Shown piece after piece: positions 26,585 to 35,037 of a stretch of 64,000 bases of DNA. The stretch comes from Croceicoccus gelatinilyticus (GTDB lineage Bacteria > Pseudomonadota > Alphaproteobacteria > Sphingomonadales > Sphingomonadaceae). Both the position numbers and the translations under genes were made by a program. The DNA lies in assembly GCF_018398395.1 (NCBI RefSeq), contig NZ_JAHCBF010000008.1, forward strand, positions 1-64,000, read 5' to 3'. The notes under the pieces were generated by a model, which saw only the letters and a list, made by a program, of their open reading frames with translations, was not told the origin of the DNA and did not search any database. Position 1 is the first letter of the stretch. Each line of letters starts with the position of its first letter.

Positions 26585-28420
26585 ATGAATGTTGAGCGAA
26601 AACTTGATGAGGCAAATATGAACAAGGTTTCCGACGGGTCCGACGATTCGTCGATCATGCGCGACATCGTCGATTACGAGATCGAGATCGGTCGCCTGCT
26701 TGCCGATCGGGAAAAGCTCGCCGGAAAGCTCGCCAAGGCCGACGAGGAGCGTGAGGCATGGCGTGAAAACCAGCTCGACCTGTTCCGTTCGGACCTCTCC
26801 GCGCTCAGCACGGCGGTCCTGCGCCTGACCGAAGGGCAGACCCAGCAGTTCGAAAACATCTATCGCCTGCTTTCGCAGGTCATCCTTGCCGACAAGGCCG
26901 GTCGTCGCGAGATCGAGGGACTGAACCAGTCGCTTGCCTCCAGCGATGCGATCGCGGCTGCCATCAACCAGATGGTGAGCGGCAAGCAGGTCGAGCGGAT
27001 TGCCGAGGCCGGCATCAAGCTGAAGTCGGGGATGAGCATGAATGTCGTGCGCGGCAAGGCCGTGTTCGACAAGGCCATGGACGCCAGCAATTCCGAAGCC
27101 GTTATTTTGCACGAGAACAAGGATACCGGCGTTCACTCGTTCGTCTTCCCGCTGGAGAAGATCACGGCAACGGGTCTGCGCGGTGTCGCGCTTGAAGTGA
27201 AGCCGTTGGACCTGCGTGCCTTGCGCATCCGTCTTCAGGATGAGGACGGGATCGAAAACCGGGCAGAGGTCAGTGTCGATCTCAAGAACCTGCGCCATTC
27301 GCAAGTCGAGACAACCCATGGTGCGGGCCGGCGGTTCGTCACGCTGCGACCCATGGAAGACGGCTGGATCGAGGTCGTGCTCGAAGCTTCGCTTGGCGCC
27401 AACGACGCATCTACCCGCTGTGAACTGATCGCGATCGCCGACGTCGACAAGAAGTCGTCGCAGCGGGCCGGTACGGGCAAGCAGGCATTCGCTTTGCGCA
27501 AGATCGCCGCACTCAAGTCGGACGGCCTGCTTCCGGCCGAAGAACTGCAAAAGGTCGATACCGCGGTGGCCAGACCTGCCGTTGCCCTGCACGAAGTGCG
27601 GATGCCCAAGCAGGAAACGGCGCGCCAGAAAAAGCGCGAGGAGTTTCTCGCCTCGGGCGCCTACCACAAGCTCGCCCGCCTGCGGAACATTCACGAGGGC
27701 AAGCGTGCCTTCATCATCGGCAACGGGCCGTCCATCAACAAGCAGGATCTCACCCTGCTGAAGGACGAGGTCACGTTCGTCACCAACTGGTTCGTGAACC
27801 ACCCGAACTATGACGAGATCGACCCGACTTATTACGCCGTGTCGTCACACGAGATGTTCGGCGGCTGGTCGCATGTGGATCCCAAGCCCAATCCCGATTG
27901 GCTTAGCGTCATGCTCGCCAAGGCGGGCAACTCGCACAAGTTCTTCTCGTTCGCGTTTCGCGAGATGCTGATCAACAACGGCATCTTCTCCAGCGAGGAG
28001 TGCGATTTCCTGCTGTTCGACCGGCCCAAGTACCAGGTCGACCAGATCGGCGGGATCAACCTCGATCTCACCCAGCCGATGGATGACGGCTATACCGGCA
28101 TCGTCACCTTCTGCCTGCCGCTGGCGCATTACATGGGCATCAAGGAAATCTATCTCGTCGGCTGCGACTGCGACTATGGCATTACCAGCCCGGATTCCCC
28201 CAAGTCGTATTTCTACGATTACTCGCAGCACAAGACCCGCACGACCAGCCACGAAGGCCTGATGCGTGCGTGGGCCGATGACGGTCCGGTGTTCAAGACC
28301 TATGAAATCGTGCGCGATCGTTTTGCGCTCGACGGTATCCGCATCGTCAATGCGACAGAGGGTGGGCGGCTCGAGGTATTCCCCCGTCAGAAGTTCGAAG
28401 ACGTGGTCGGCGCCAAGTAA
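26585..28420 (+). CDS. DUF115/MptE-like protein with N-terminal coiled coil
   Basis: The product is 611 residues from ATG 26585 after AGAGGATATACGC. Residues about 20-60 (IEIGRLLADREKLAGKLAKADEER) are coiled coil. Residues about 150-300 look like a beta-sandwich. From about 365 comes a Rossmann-like domain with FIIGNGPSINKQDLTLL, VTFVTNWFVNHP and IYLVGCDCDYG. That domain matches DUF115/6-hydroxymethylpterin pyrophosphokinase-like proteins, whose GNGPS loop is also seen in GT42 sialyltransferases. In flagellar loci, DUF115 proteins modify flagellin with nonulosonic acids. It overlaps the following GT8 gene by TAATG. A role in nonulosonate transfer is inferred. Confidence 0.55.
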   Translation: MNVERKLDEANMNKVSDGSDDSSIMRDIVDYEIEIGRLLADREKLAGKLAKADEEREAWRENQLDLFRSDLSALSTAVLRLTEGQTQQFENIYRLLSQVILADKAGRREIEGLNQSLASSDAIAAAINQMVSGKQVERIAEAGIKLKSGMSMNVVRGKAVFDKAMDASNSEAVILHENKDTGVHSFVFPLEKITATGLRGVALEVKPLDLRALRIRLQDEDGIENRAEVSVDLKNLRHSQVETTHGAGRRFVTLRPMEDGWIEVVLEASLGANDASTRCELIAIADVDKKSSQRAGTGKQAFALRKIAALKSDGLLPAEELQKVDTAVARPAVALHEVRMPKQETARQKKREEFLASGAYHKLARLRNIHEGKRAFIIGNGPSINKQDLTLLKDEVTFVTNWFVNHPNYDEIDPTYYAVSSHEMFGGWSHVDPKPNPDWLSVMLAKAGNSHKFFSFAFREMLINNGIFSSEECDFLLFDRPKYQVDQIGGINLDLTQPMDDGYTGIVTFCLPLAHYMGIKEIYLVGCDCDYGITSPDSPKSYFYDYSQHKTRTTSHEGLMRAWADDGPVFKTYEIVRDRFALDGIRIVNATEGGRLEVFPRQKFEDVVGAK

Positions 28421-29382
28421 TGAGCGGCGGGACCGTCCTCTGCTCGGTCGTGAACGACGGGTTCACGCCCGGCTTCGTGGTGATGGAGCGATCGCTTCGC
28501 GAAACCAACCCCGATTGGGATTTCCCGATCCGGGTGATTCATTCCAGCCTGAACCCCCTGTCCGAACAATCGATCGCCGTGATCGAGGATCACTGCGACA
28601 ACGTTGAATTCGTGCTGGCGGACGACCGGATGCTCCGACCCATCCACACTTATGCCCGCGAAGTGATCAAGACACCGGAACGCCTGTTCCCGGCTTTCTC
28701 GATCCTCGAGGCGTTCCAATGGTCCGATGCCGATCAGGTGATCGCGCTCGATTCCGACATGATCATTCTTGGCTCACTCGAACCGCTGCGCCATGCGGTC
28801 CGCCCGTTCAATGCATGCCGTGCGCGCATGACGATCGGCAACGAGCCTGCCGGGTTCTTCAACACGGGCGTGATGGTGCTGAACCGTTCGCTTTTGCAGG
28901 GTTTCCACCTCTGGGATATTCCCACGATGCTGGGTGGCCGCAAACCGAAGCGCGGGACCGGCAAGGCCGATCAGGCGATCCTCAACATCCTGTTCCGCAA
29001 CGAATTCGTCGGTTACCTGCCGCAACGCTTCAACTACACCAAGCGTTCGCTGCAGTTCGATCTCGAACGTAGCGATATTCAGTTACCTGCCACGACTGAC
29101 GAGATCCGGGACTTCATGGCAGCGCGCGATACCCGCGTCTTCCACTTCGTCGGCGAAAAGCCGTGGAACCCGAAGATCAAGTACAGCGAGCTGGAACACG
29201 AAGCGGCCGAACAGATCTGGCACGATGCCGTCTACCGCTATGGCAAGCCTTCCCTGTTCGCCTTGCTGGAACAGTTGCGCCGCCAGTGGCAAAAACGCCT
29301 TGTCGCCGCCGTGCGTCAGTCGCGCGCGGAAAAGCCGGGCCTGGTCGATGAGGCCAAGCTAAATGTCGGCATGGGAATGTAA
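28420..29382 (+). CDS. Glycosyltransferase, GT8-like
   Basis: This encodes 320 residues with a GT-A fold. It starts GTVLCSVVNDGFTPGFVVMERSL, has the DxD metal motif in ALDSDMIILGSLE (Asp111-x-Asp113), then GFFNTGVMVLNRS and KADQAILNILF, which are standard GT8 features. The C-terminal 60 residues are basic and helical. It would add a hexose or uronic acid from a UDP-sugar to the growing glycan. Its ATG overlaps the TAA of the upstream gene, so the two are likely translated together. Confidence 0.75.
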   Translation: MSGGTVLCSVVNDGFTPGFVVMERSLRETNPDWDFPIRVIHSSLNPLSEQSIAVIEDHCDNVEFVLADDRMLRPIHTYAREVIKTPERLFPAFSILEAFQWSDADQVIALDSDMIILGSLEPLRHAVRPFNACRARMTIGNEPAGFFNTGVMVLNRSLLQGFHLWDIPTMLGGRKPKRGTGKADQAILNILFRNEFVGYLPQRFNYTKRSLQFDLERSDIQLPATTDEIRDFMAARDTRVFHFVGEKPWNPKIKYSELEHEAAEQIWHDAVYRYGKPSLFALLEQLRRQWQKRLVAAVRQSRAEKPGLVDEAKLNVGMGM

Positions 29383-29485
29383 TCGCGACTGGGTAAATCT
29401 CTTGGGTCGCGGTCCTTGTAATGTCTAGGCAATTGGTGTGCCTTCTGTGCTGAATTGCAGATGTCGACGATCCGAGGTGATTTAA

Positions 29486-30898
29486 GTGGTCAATTTTGCG
29501 AAGCGTTTTGGCGTAACTGATGCACTTCTGGCAGCGAGCGATGATCGCCCAACTGCGAGTGAGACGAGTCCCGTATTACCGGCGATGACGGTTGCTGAGG
29601 CGGTTTCCTTCATGGTGGCGAAACCTTGTGGCCGGAAGCTTATCCGCATTGGCCGTGAGGGCGATGGCGGATACTTGGTGCCGGATGATCTCGACGGGAT
29701 CGAGGCTTGTTTTTCTCCGGGTACGAACAACTACAAGTATTTTGAGGACACGCTTGCCCAGGAATACGGCATCCGTTCTTACATGTGCGATTATTCGTCA
29801 TCCATCGACAAGTTCCATACCCCGCTGATTCCCGAGATGCAGTTCTTCGAGAAGAAATGGCTCGACCTGGCTGCAGATGACGACAATCTCGACATCAACG
29901 AATGGGTTTCCGCGAACAGTTCGGCGAAATCGGACCTGATGCTTCAGATCGACATCGAAGGGGCGGAATTCCGAAATATCCTTCATGCAAGCGATGAAAC
30001 GCTGTCACGCTTCCGGATCGTCGTGATTGAAATTCATGGCCTGCACTACTTGTCAGATCCCGGGTTTCTGAACCGGGTTTTCGCACCTTTCGTTCGAAAG
30101 CTGGAGAGACGCTTTGTTTGCGTACACGCCCACCCCAATAACTGCTGCGGGGTAAATGTGCATTCAGGCATGGCAGTGCCCAATGTCATCGAACTAACGT
30201 TGTTGCGGAAGGACCGGGTCCTTCCATCCGACGAACCGCTGCAGATTCCGCACGATCTGGACATTGTGAATATAGACCGGCGCCCGCCAATCGAACTGAA
30301 CGGCGTATGGCTGGAGCACGCCGATCGCGAAGCGAGTGCGGATCATATGCTGATGATGCGATTGAAGTGGTTGGAAGAGCGGGTCACTGATCTGATCGCC
30401 GAAAACGCAACGCACAAGCAGACATCTGCCCTACACGGCTTCATGCTGCAGAACGTGGCGGCCTGCGCCAATCTGGCCATCGGACAGCCCACGACGCAAA
30501 GCGGTGAAAGTGACGGCGAGGTCACGAAAGGTGAATACCGGGGGTGCAGGCAGGGTGGGGCAGGGATTACAACGCCCAAGCAGAAGAACCCATGGTGGGT
30601 TGTCGACCTTCAGGAACTCAAGGCGCTGGAAGGATTGGTGATCTACAATCGGTGTGACGATACGCCGGCAGCTGCACGGGGCCTGCGCGCGCTAGGCTCG
30701 ATCGATGGTTTGAAGTGGCAGCCCTTGGGTCGGCACAAGGGCAAGACTGCCTTTGGCGGGTCGCGCGTTTTCAAGGGCAACGGCCCACTGCTCCTCCAGA
30801 CCGGCGGTAAACTTGCGCGCTACGTCAAGCTGGTGGGCGAGGGGGACACGCGCCTGGACCTCGAGGACGTTGAAATCTTCGGAGCCGCGCCTGTTTGA
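29486..30898 (+). CDS. FkbM-type methyltransferase fused to F5/8C (discoidin) domain
   Basis: The product is 470 residues from GTG 29486 after GAGGTGATTTAA. Residues about 40-240 include REGDGGYLVPDD, a YMCDYS segment and MLQIDIEGAEFRNIL, the IDxEGAE signature of FkbM SAM-dependent O-methyltransferases. Residues about 335-468 form a discoidin/F5/8C sandwich (NLAIGQPTTQSG, NPWWVVDLQ, SIDGLKWQPLG, RYVKLVGEGDTRLDLEDVEIF), which usually binds carbohydrate. An enzyme that methylates a sugar hydroxyl on a polymer held by its own lectin domain would fit, but this is inference. The convergent gene ends ten bases downstream. Confidence 0.7.
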   Translation: MVNFAKRFGVTDALLAASDDRPTASETSPVLPAMTVAEAVSFMVAKPCGRKLIRIGREGDGGYLVPDDLDGIEACFSPGTNNYKYFEDTLAQEYGIRSYMCDYSSSIDKFHTPLIPEMQFFEKKWLDLAADDDNLDINEWVSANSSAKSDLMLQIDIEGAEFRNILHASDETLSRFRIVVIEIHGLHYLSDPGFLNRVFAPFVRKLERRFVCVHAHPNNCCGVNVHSGMAVPNVIELTLLRKDRVLPSDEPLQIPHDLDIVNIDRRPPIELNGVWLEHADREASADHMLMMRLKWLEERVTDLIAENATHKQTSALHGFMLQNVAACANLAIGQPTTQSGESDGEVTKGEYRGCRQGGAGITTPKQKNPWWVVDLQELKALEGLVIYNRCDDTPAAARGLRALGSIDGLKWQPLGRHKGKTAFGGSRVFKGNGPLLLQTGGKLARYVKLVGEGDTRLDLEDVEIFGAAPV

Positions 30899-30908
30899 CC
30901 GCTCCGGG

Positions 30909-31976
30909 TCAGCCCGAAAGTTCGGGCGGGGCCAGCTTTTGTGCCCGCTTCGTAATTCTGATCGAGGACTTGAGATAGGCTTCGTCGCTTCGGAGCGCCT
31001 CGATCAGACCTGTCGAATACTTTTCGCGATTTTCGTAGAATTCTGCATCCTGTTCTGGGGACAGGCATTCGTCCCAGATCATGTCGACATAGTCGCGCCA
31101 GTGCGTGATGGCGCGTAGATCGCGCTGTTCCGAACCCTGTGTTCTTGCCGCAAAACGTGCGTAGACGCTTCCGCCGCCCACGACTTCCTTGCAGCGCCCC
31201 ATCACCAGCATGGACACGAAATCCCGCTCAATCGGATAGAGGTGACCTTTCGGTGTCCGGTATACGCGACTGCCCGGTGCACCGGCTTCTGAGCACAGGG
31301 ACTGCGCAACCGTTTCGTCATCAGAGAAGAAGAGGGCGGGTTTGCGAACTTCCTTCAGGTATTCTCGATAGGCCGTAAGGGGCACTGTCTTGGCCATGAG
31401 CATACGGAACTTGGCGCGCATGCGCGGCCAATCCTGCTTGGTGTAGGCCCGCAGAATCTCGCGTCCATATGGGACCAGGTCGCCACGTCGAATGTGAATG
31501 GCCGTAAATTCGGCGGGGTCTTCTTTTTCGACGAGGTTCAGCATCCGTTGCCGGATGGGCAGTTCTGCAAACAACCGCGCCGAAGCGTCCAGCACTTGCG
31601 TTGCGTCCTCGTCCGGTGTCCGGAACGCCAGAAGCGCCCCATTGACGTGGAAGTGCCCCATCCTGAAGGCATCCAGAGACTCGACAACCGGGTTCTTGCC
31701 GATCTGGCTGCCGTGCTTCTTCCAAAGCCGCTGGAACTGCTTGGGTATTGGCCCGTCGGCGACCCTTAGGTCCGGAGATTGCGCATAGAGCTGCGGCAAA
31801 TCGAAGATGCGGCTGAATTCGTAATGTTCGGTATCGTCCGCAATGTATTCGGCGCGCGGTTTTGGCCAAATAAACGTGCAGCGTGCATTGAACTTGCGGG
31901 CATAACGCCAAGAAAACAGCAGTGCCTGTAACCGGCTTGTCAATCGGTCGGTACGAAAACTGAAAAGCTCTTCCAC
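30909..31976 (-). CDS. NodZ/alpha-1,6-fucosyltransferase-like protein
   Basis: The product is 355 residues from GTG 31976, which follows GAGGGAACTTTA; a TTG at 31994 is less likely. Residues about 10-35 read DRLTSRLQALLFSWRYARKF. The motif FTAIHIRRGDLV near residue 162 matches the donor-binding HxRRGD element of GT11/GT23/NodZ/O-fucosyltransferases, and FFSDD lies further on (near residue 217). A GDP-fucose donor is usual for these families. Its orientation is opposite to its neighbours. It looks lower in GC than the flanking kps genes by eye, a possible sign of recent gain. Confidence 0.55.
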   Translation of the reverse strand: MEELFSFRTDRLTSRLQALLFSWRYARKFNARCTFIWPKPRAEYIADDTEHYEFSRIFDLPQLYAQSPDLRVADGPIPKQFQRLWKKHGSQIGKNPVVESLDAFRMGHFHVNGALLAFRTPDEDATQVLDASARLFAELPIRQRMLNLVEKEDPAEFTAIHIRRGDLVPYGREILRAYTKQDWPRMRAKFRMLMAKTVPLTAYREYLKEVRKPALFFSDDETVAQSLCSEAGAPGSRVYRTPKGHLYPIERDFVSMLVMGRCKEVVGGGSVYARFAARTQGSEQRDLRAITHWRDYVDMIWDECLSPEQDAEFYENREKYSTGLIEALRSDEAYLKSSIRITKRAQKLAPPELSG

Positions 31977-32009
31977 TAAAGTTCCCTCAAACAAAGCGGG
32001 CCGACGGGG

Positions 32010-32720
32010 TCAGGCGTAATTCAACTTCTTCATCATTGCATCGCAAGCCTTCTCGATCCGGCTGATCTGATCTGCGCTAAGCGAATCCGTATACGAGCCA
32101 GCCTTGCCGCTACGCATCAGTTTACGGTTGGTCTCTCCCTTACCGCCGGAATGCCGCTTCTTCGCGACGGCAAACGACTGGTTCTCGATTGCTTCGTCGA
32201 TCGCTTCCTGAGACCGCGAGGCGCCTAGATAGTCGAGCGTCTTGCGGAGCTCGTCGGCAGGAGAGGATAACAGGTCCTCGTATCGGAGCATAAGGATATC
32301 GTTGTCGAGGATGTCGGCCACGGCGACAGGCCATGATCGCGTACAGTGCGAATATACACCGCCATCGCATATCGTCCTGGCCATGGCCTCGAACTTGTCG
32401 AGGCCAGGTTCAGCGCCGCACGCTTCGATATACTTGCTCAGGGAAAAATAATGAGCGCCGGACACGGTTACATCGCGTGGATCGCGGACGATACCAACGA
32501 TTTTGGCATCTTTCGAAATCGAACGGATGCGTTGGATTGGATGATGCGATTTAAAAACTTGATAGGGGGACTCTCGGTCCGCCCCTTCACTTGCGACTTC
32601 TTTCTGTTTCGGTGCGCCGAAAAAGCCGACCGAAGGTGCACCGAGGACTTCTGCAACCAAGCGCGTCGCCCACGTGTTTCCGCTTTTCGGATAACCGACG
32701 ACGACGACATCTTGTTTCAT
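32010..32720 (-). CDS. Sulfotransferase
   Basis: This encodes 236 residues. The 5'-phosphosulfate loop YPKSGNTW is at residues 9-16 and the 3'-phosphate motif IVGIVRDPRDVTVS near residues 75-88. LMLRYEDLLSSP and the C-terminal FRSGKAG-like segment (KLMRSGKAGSYTDSL) complete the PAPS-dependent sulfotransferase domain. It should move sulfate from PAPS to a hydroxyl, most likely on the capsule sugar since both neighbours are capsule genes. It lies 33 bases upstream of the NodZ-like gene and probably shares its transcript. No good ribosome site precedes ATG 32720. Confidence 0.8.
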   Translation of the reverse strand: MKQDVVVVGYPKSGNTWATRLVAEVLGAPSVGFFGAPKQKEVASEGADRESPYQVFKSHHPIQRIRSISKDAKIVGIVRDPRDVTVSGAHYFSLSKYIEACGAEPGLDKFEAMARTICDGGVYSHCTRSWPVAVADILDNDILMLRYEDLLSSPADELRKTLDYLGASRSQEAIDEAIENQSFAVAKKRHSGGKGETNRKLMRSGKAGSYTDSLSADQISRIEKACDAMMKKLNYA

Positions 32721-32958
32721 GATAATGGCTGATCCGATGGTTGGACACGCGGGCTCTGCAAGGAGATAATTGCGTAAGAATAACGCGATATTTGGCGTAT
32801 ATTTCTGCCCGCTTGCAGCTTGTCTATGAAGCTCTCCTTTGGCATCGCGCCGTTTGCCGTGTCAATGGCGCGACCGGCAGGGCAGCGACCTGTGGGAAGG
32901 TCTTCAAATTACCGCGCCAAGGATGGCGTCGGGGATACAAATGCAGGCACGGTAAGGA

Positions 32959-35025
32959 ATGGCACAAAGATTACGCTTCTGCTCGAAACGGATCGCGGAA
33001 ATTCCCTACATCGAGACGTTCATTGCAGACGCGATCGAGGGCCATCGTGAACCTGTCTGGATCGGCTGGGGTCGCAAACCGTCGGGACAACGCGCTGCAG
33101 GTTTAGCCCGGAAAACAGGCGGAACAGCCCTTTTTCTTGAAGACGGTTTCCTCAGATCATGGGGCGCAGGGCATGCCTATCCACCGGTCTCGATAGTTTC
33201 TGACCGCACGGGCATCTATTATGACGGAACGTGTCCAAGTGATCTGGAAACGCTTTTGCAATCCGAAGCTGACCTGATCGCTCCGTTCGGCGACAAGATA
33301 GAGCGCGCGCGCGCGGCCATCGTCGCAAACCGGCTAAGCAAATACAATCATGCGCCGCCGATGTCTGAGGAGCTCTTGGCCCGCAGCGATGGGCAGCGCG
33401 TTCTTGTCGTAGACCAGACGGCAGGCGATCTCAGTATCAAGCTCGGCTGCGCGAGCGCGCAAACCTTCGCTCTCATGCTCGATAAAGCCAAAGCTGAGAA
33501 CCCGGACGCGACGATTTACGTCAAGACGCATCCCGTCACTGCCGCTGGGGAAAAGGAGGGGCATTTCTCGCCCGCCGATACGGACGAGCGGACGATTCTA
33601 CTGACCGAACCGGTTTCCCCGATCGAGTTGCTCGAGGCAATGGACAAGGTTTATGTCGTCACGTCCACGCTCGGCTTCGAGGCGTTAATTTGCGGCAGGC
33701 CGGTCACCTGTTTCGGTCTCCCCTGGTACGCAGGTTGGGGCGTTACCGATGACCGTCTGACGTGCTCTCGCCGAAGCCGGGAGCGCACGGCGAGTGAACT
33801 TTTTGCGGCCGCTTATTTCCATTACGCATCGTATATCGATCCGCAGACCGGCGGTGTTGGCGACATATTTGATGCGATCGACTGGCTGATCAGGCAGCGA
33901 GAAACCGAAATGAGGCTGCACGGACCACAAGGCGAGAGACCGTTTGCCATGCTCGGCTTGAGGCGCTGGAAGCAGGCCAACCTCACTCCGCTCCTTGGCT
34001 TGCGACGTGGAGATGTCATGCCCGTCGACACGGTCGAGCAGGCCCGGACGGTCGCGGTTCGGGATGACGCTATCGTCTTAACGTGGGGCGTCGACCGCGC
34101 CGGCCAGCTTAGGGACGCGTCCGATGGCGATGAGGTCGAAGTCTGGCAGATGGAAGACGGTTTCGTCCGGTCGCTCGGTCTGGGGTCCGACCTGATCGCG
34201 CCCCTGTCCATCGTGCTGGACCGAAAGGGTCTGTATTTCGATCCCCGATGCATATCCGATCTGGAGGACATCCTGTCGCACGGGGTGTTCGAGCCAGGGG
34301 AGCTTGCCGAAGCAGCACGGGTTCGCGCGGCGATCGTGGACAATGGTCTTACCAAGTACAACGTCGATCAAAGGGCGCGACCGGATTGGGCTACGGGCGG
34401 GAAAAAGGTGATCCTCGTTCCGGGGCAGGTCGAGAATGACGCATCGATACTGTTCGGCACAAGCGAGGTTGCGACCAACCTCGAATTGCTAGCGCGCGCA
34501 CGTGCCGCGCATCCGGATGGCTTCATCGTGTACAAGCCGCATCCTGATGTGCTCGCCCACAACCGCAAGGGAAGGGTGCACGGGGCGGAGGCGCGCAAGT
34601 TGGCGGATCACATCGAAACTGAGATTTCGATCGTTGATTGTATCGAAGCCTGCGATTGCCTGCACACGATGACCTCGCTGAGCGGGTTCGATGCCTTGCT
34701 GCGCGGAAAACGTGTCGTGACGTACGGCCAGCCGTTCTACGCAGGCTGGGGTCTGACGACCGACATGGCGCAAAATGGCGGCGCGCTATTGCGCCGGACA
34801 CGCCGCCTAGCTCTCGACGAACTCGTCGCAGGGACGTTGCTGCGCTACCCCATTTACTGGGATCCCGACTTGCGGGGCTACACGACCTGCATCGCTACGA
34901 TCGAACGCATTGTAAGGGATCGCGCGCGCCTCGAAGCGCAGGGCGCCTTGGCCTCGTTGAAGCCGGGCTATTTGCGAAGACAGTTCCGGAAGCTGCGCAT
35001 ACTTATCAGCGCCGCGCAGCGTTGA
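32959..35025 (+). CDS. kpsC: KpsC capsule beta-Kdo transferase
   Basis: This encodes 688 residues with two homologous GT-B halves. Repeated motifs are FLEDGFLRSWG/MEDGFVRSLG, VKTHPVTA/YKPHPDV and TSTLGFEALICGRPV with YAGWG / TSLSGFDALLRGKRV with YAGWG. KpsC enzymes carry two retaining Kdo-transferase sites that alternately make beta-2,4 and beta-2,7 linkages of the poly-Kdo linker on lysophosphatidylglycerol, at the inner face of the membrane. KpsS, in the other operon, adds the first Kdo. AAGGA sits immediately upstream of the ATG, closer than usual. It ends 12 bases from the convergent kpsD. Confidence 0.93.
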   Translation: MAQRLRFCSKRIAEIPYIETFIADAIEGHREPVWIGWGRKPSGQRAAGLARKTGGTALFLEDGFLRSWGAGHAYPPVSIVSDRTGIYYDGTCPSDLETLLQSEADLIAPFGDKIERARAAIVANRLSKYNHAPPMSEELLARSDGQRVLVVDQTAGDLSIKLGCASAQTFALMLDKAKAENPDATIYVKTHPVTAAGEKEGHFSPADTDERTILLTEPVSPIELLEAMDKVYVVTSTLGFEALICGRPVTCFGLPWYAGWGVTDDRLTCSRRSRERTASELFAAAYFHYASYIDPQTGGVGDIFDAIDWLIRQRETEMRLHGPQGERPFAMLGLRRWKQANLTPLLGLRRGDVMPVDTVEQARTVAVRDDAIVLTWGVDRAGQLRDASDGDEVEVWQMEDGFVRSLGLGSDLIAPLSIVLDRKGLYFDPRCISDLEDILSHGVFEPGELAEAARVRAAIVDNGLTKYNVDQRARPDWATGGKKVILVPGQVENDASILFGTSEVATNLELLARARAAHPDGFIVYKPHPDVLAHNRKGRVHGAEARKLADHIETEISIVDCIEACDCLHTMTSLSGFDALLRGKRVVTYGQPFYAGWGLTTDMAQNGGALLRRTRRLALDELVAGTLLRYPIYWDPDLRGYTTCIATIERIVRDRARLEAQGALASLKPGYLRRQFRKLRILISAAQR

Positions 35026-35037
35026 GGCGCCGGCCCG

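Noticed and set aside
32772-32800. TTGCGT and TATATT as a kpsC promoter
   Set aside because: Spacing is about 22 bases, too long for sigma70; no better pair was found.
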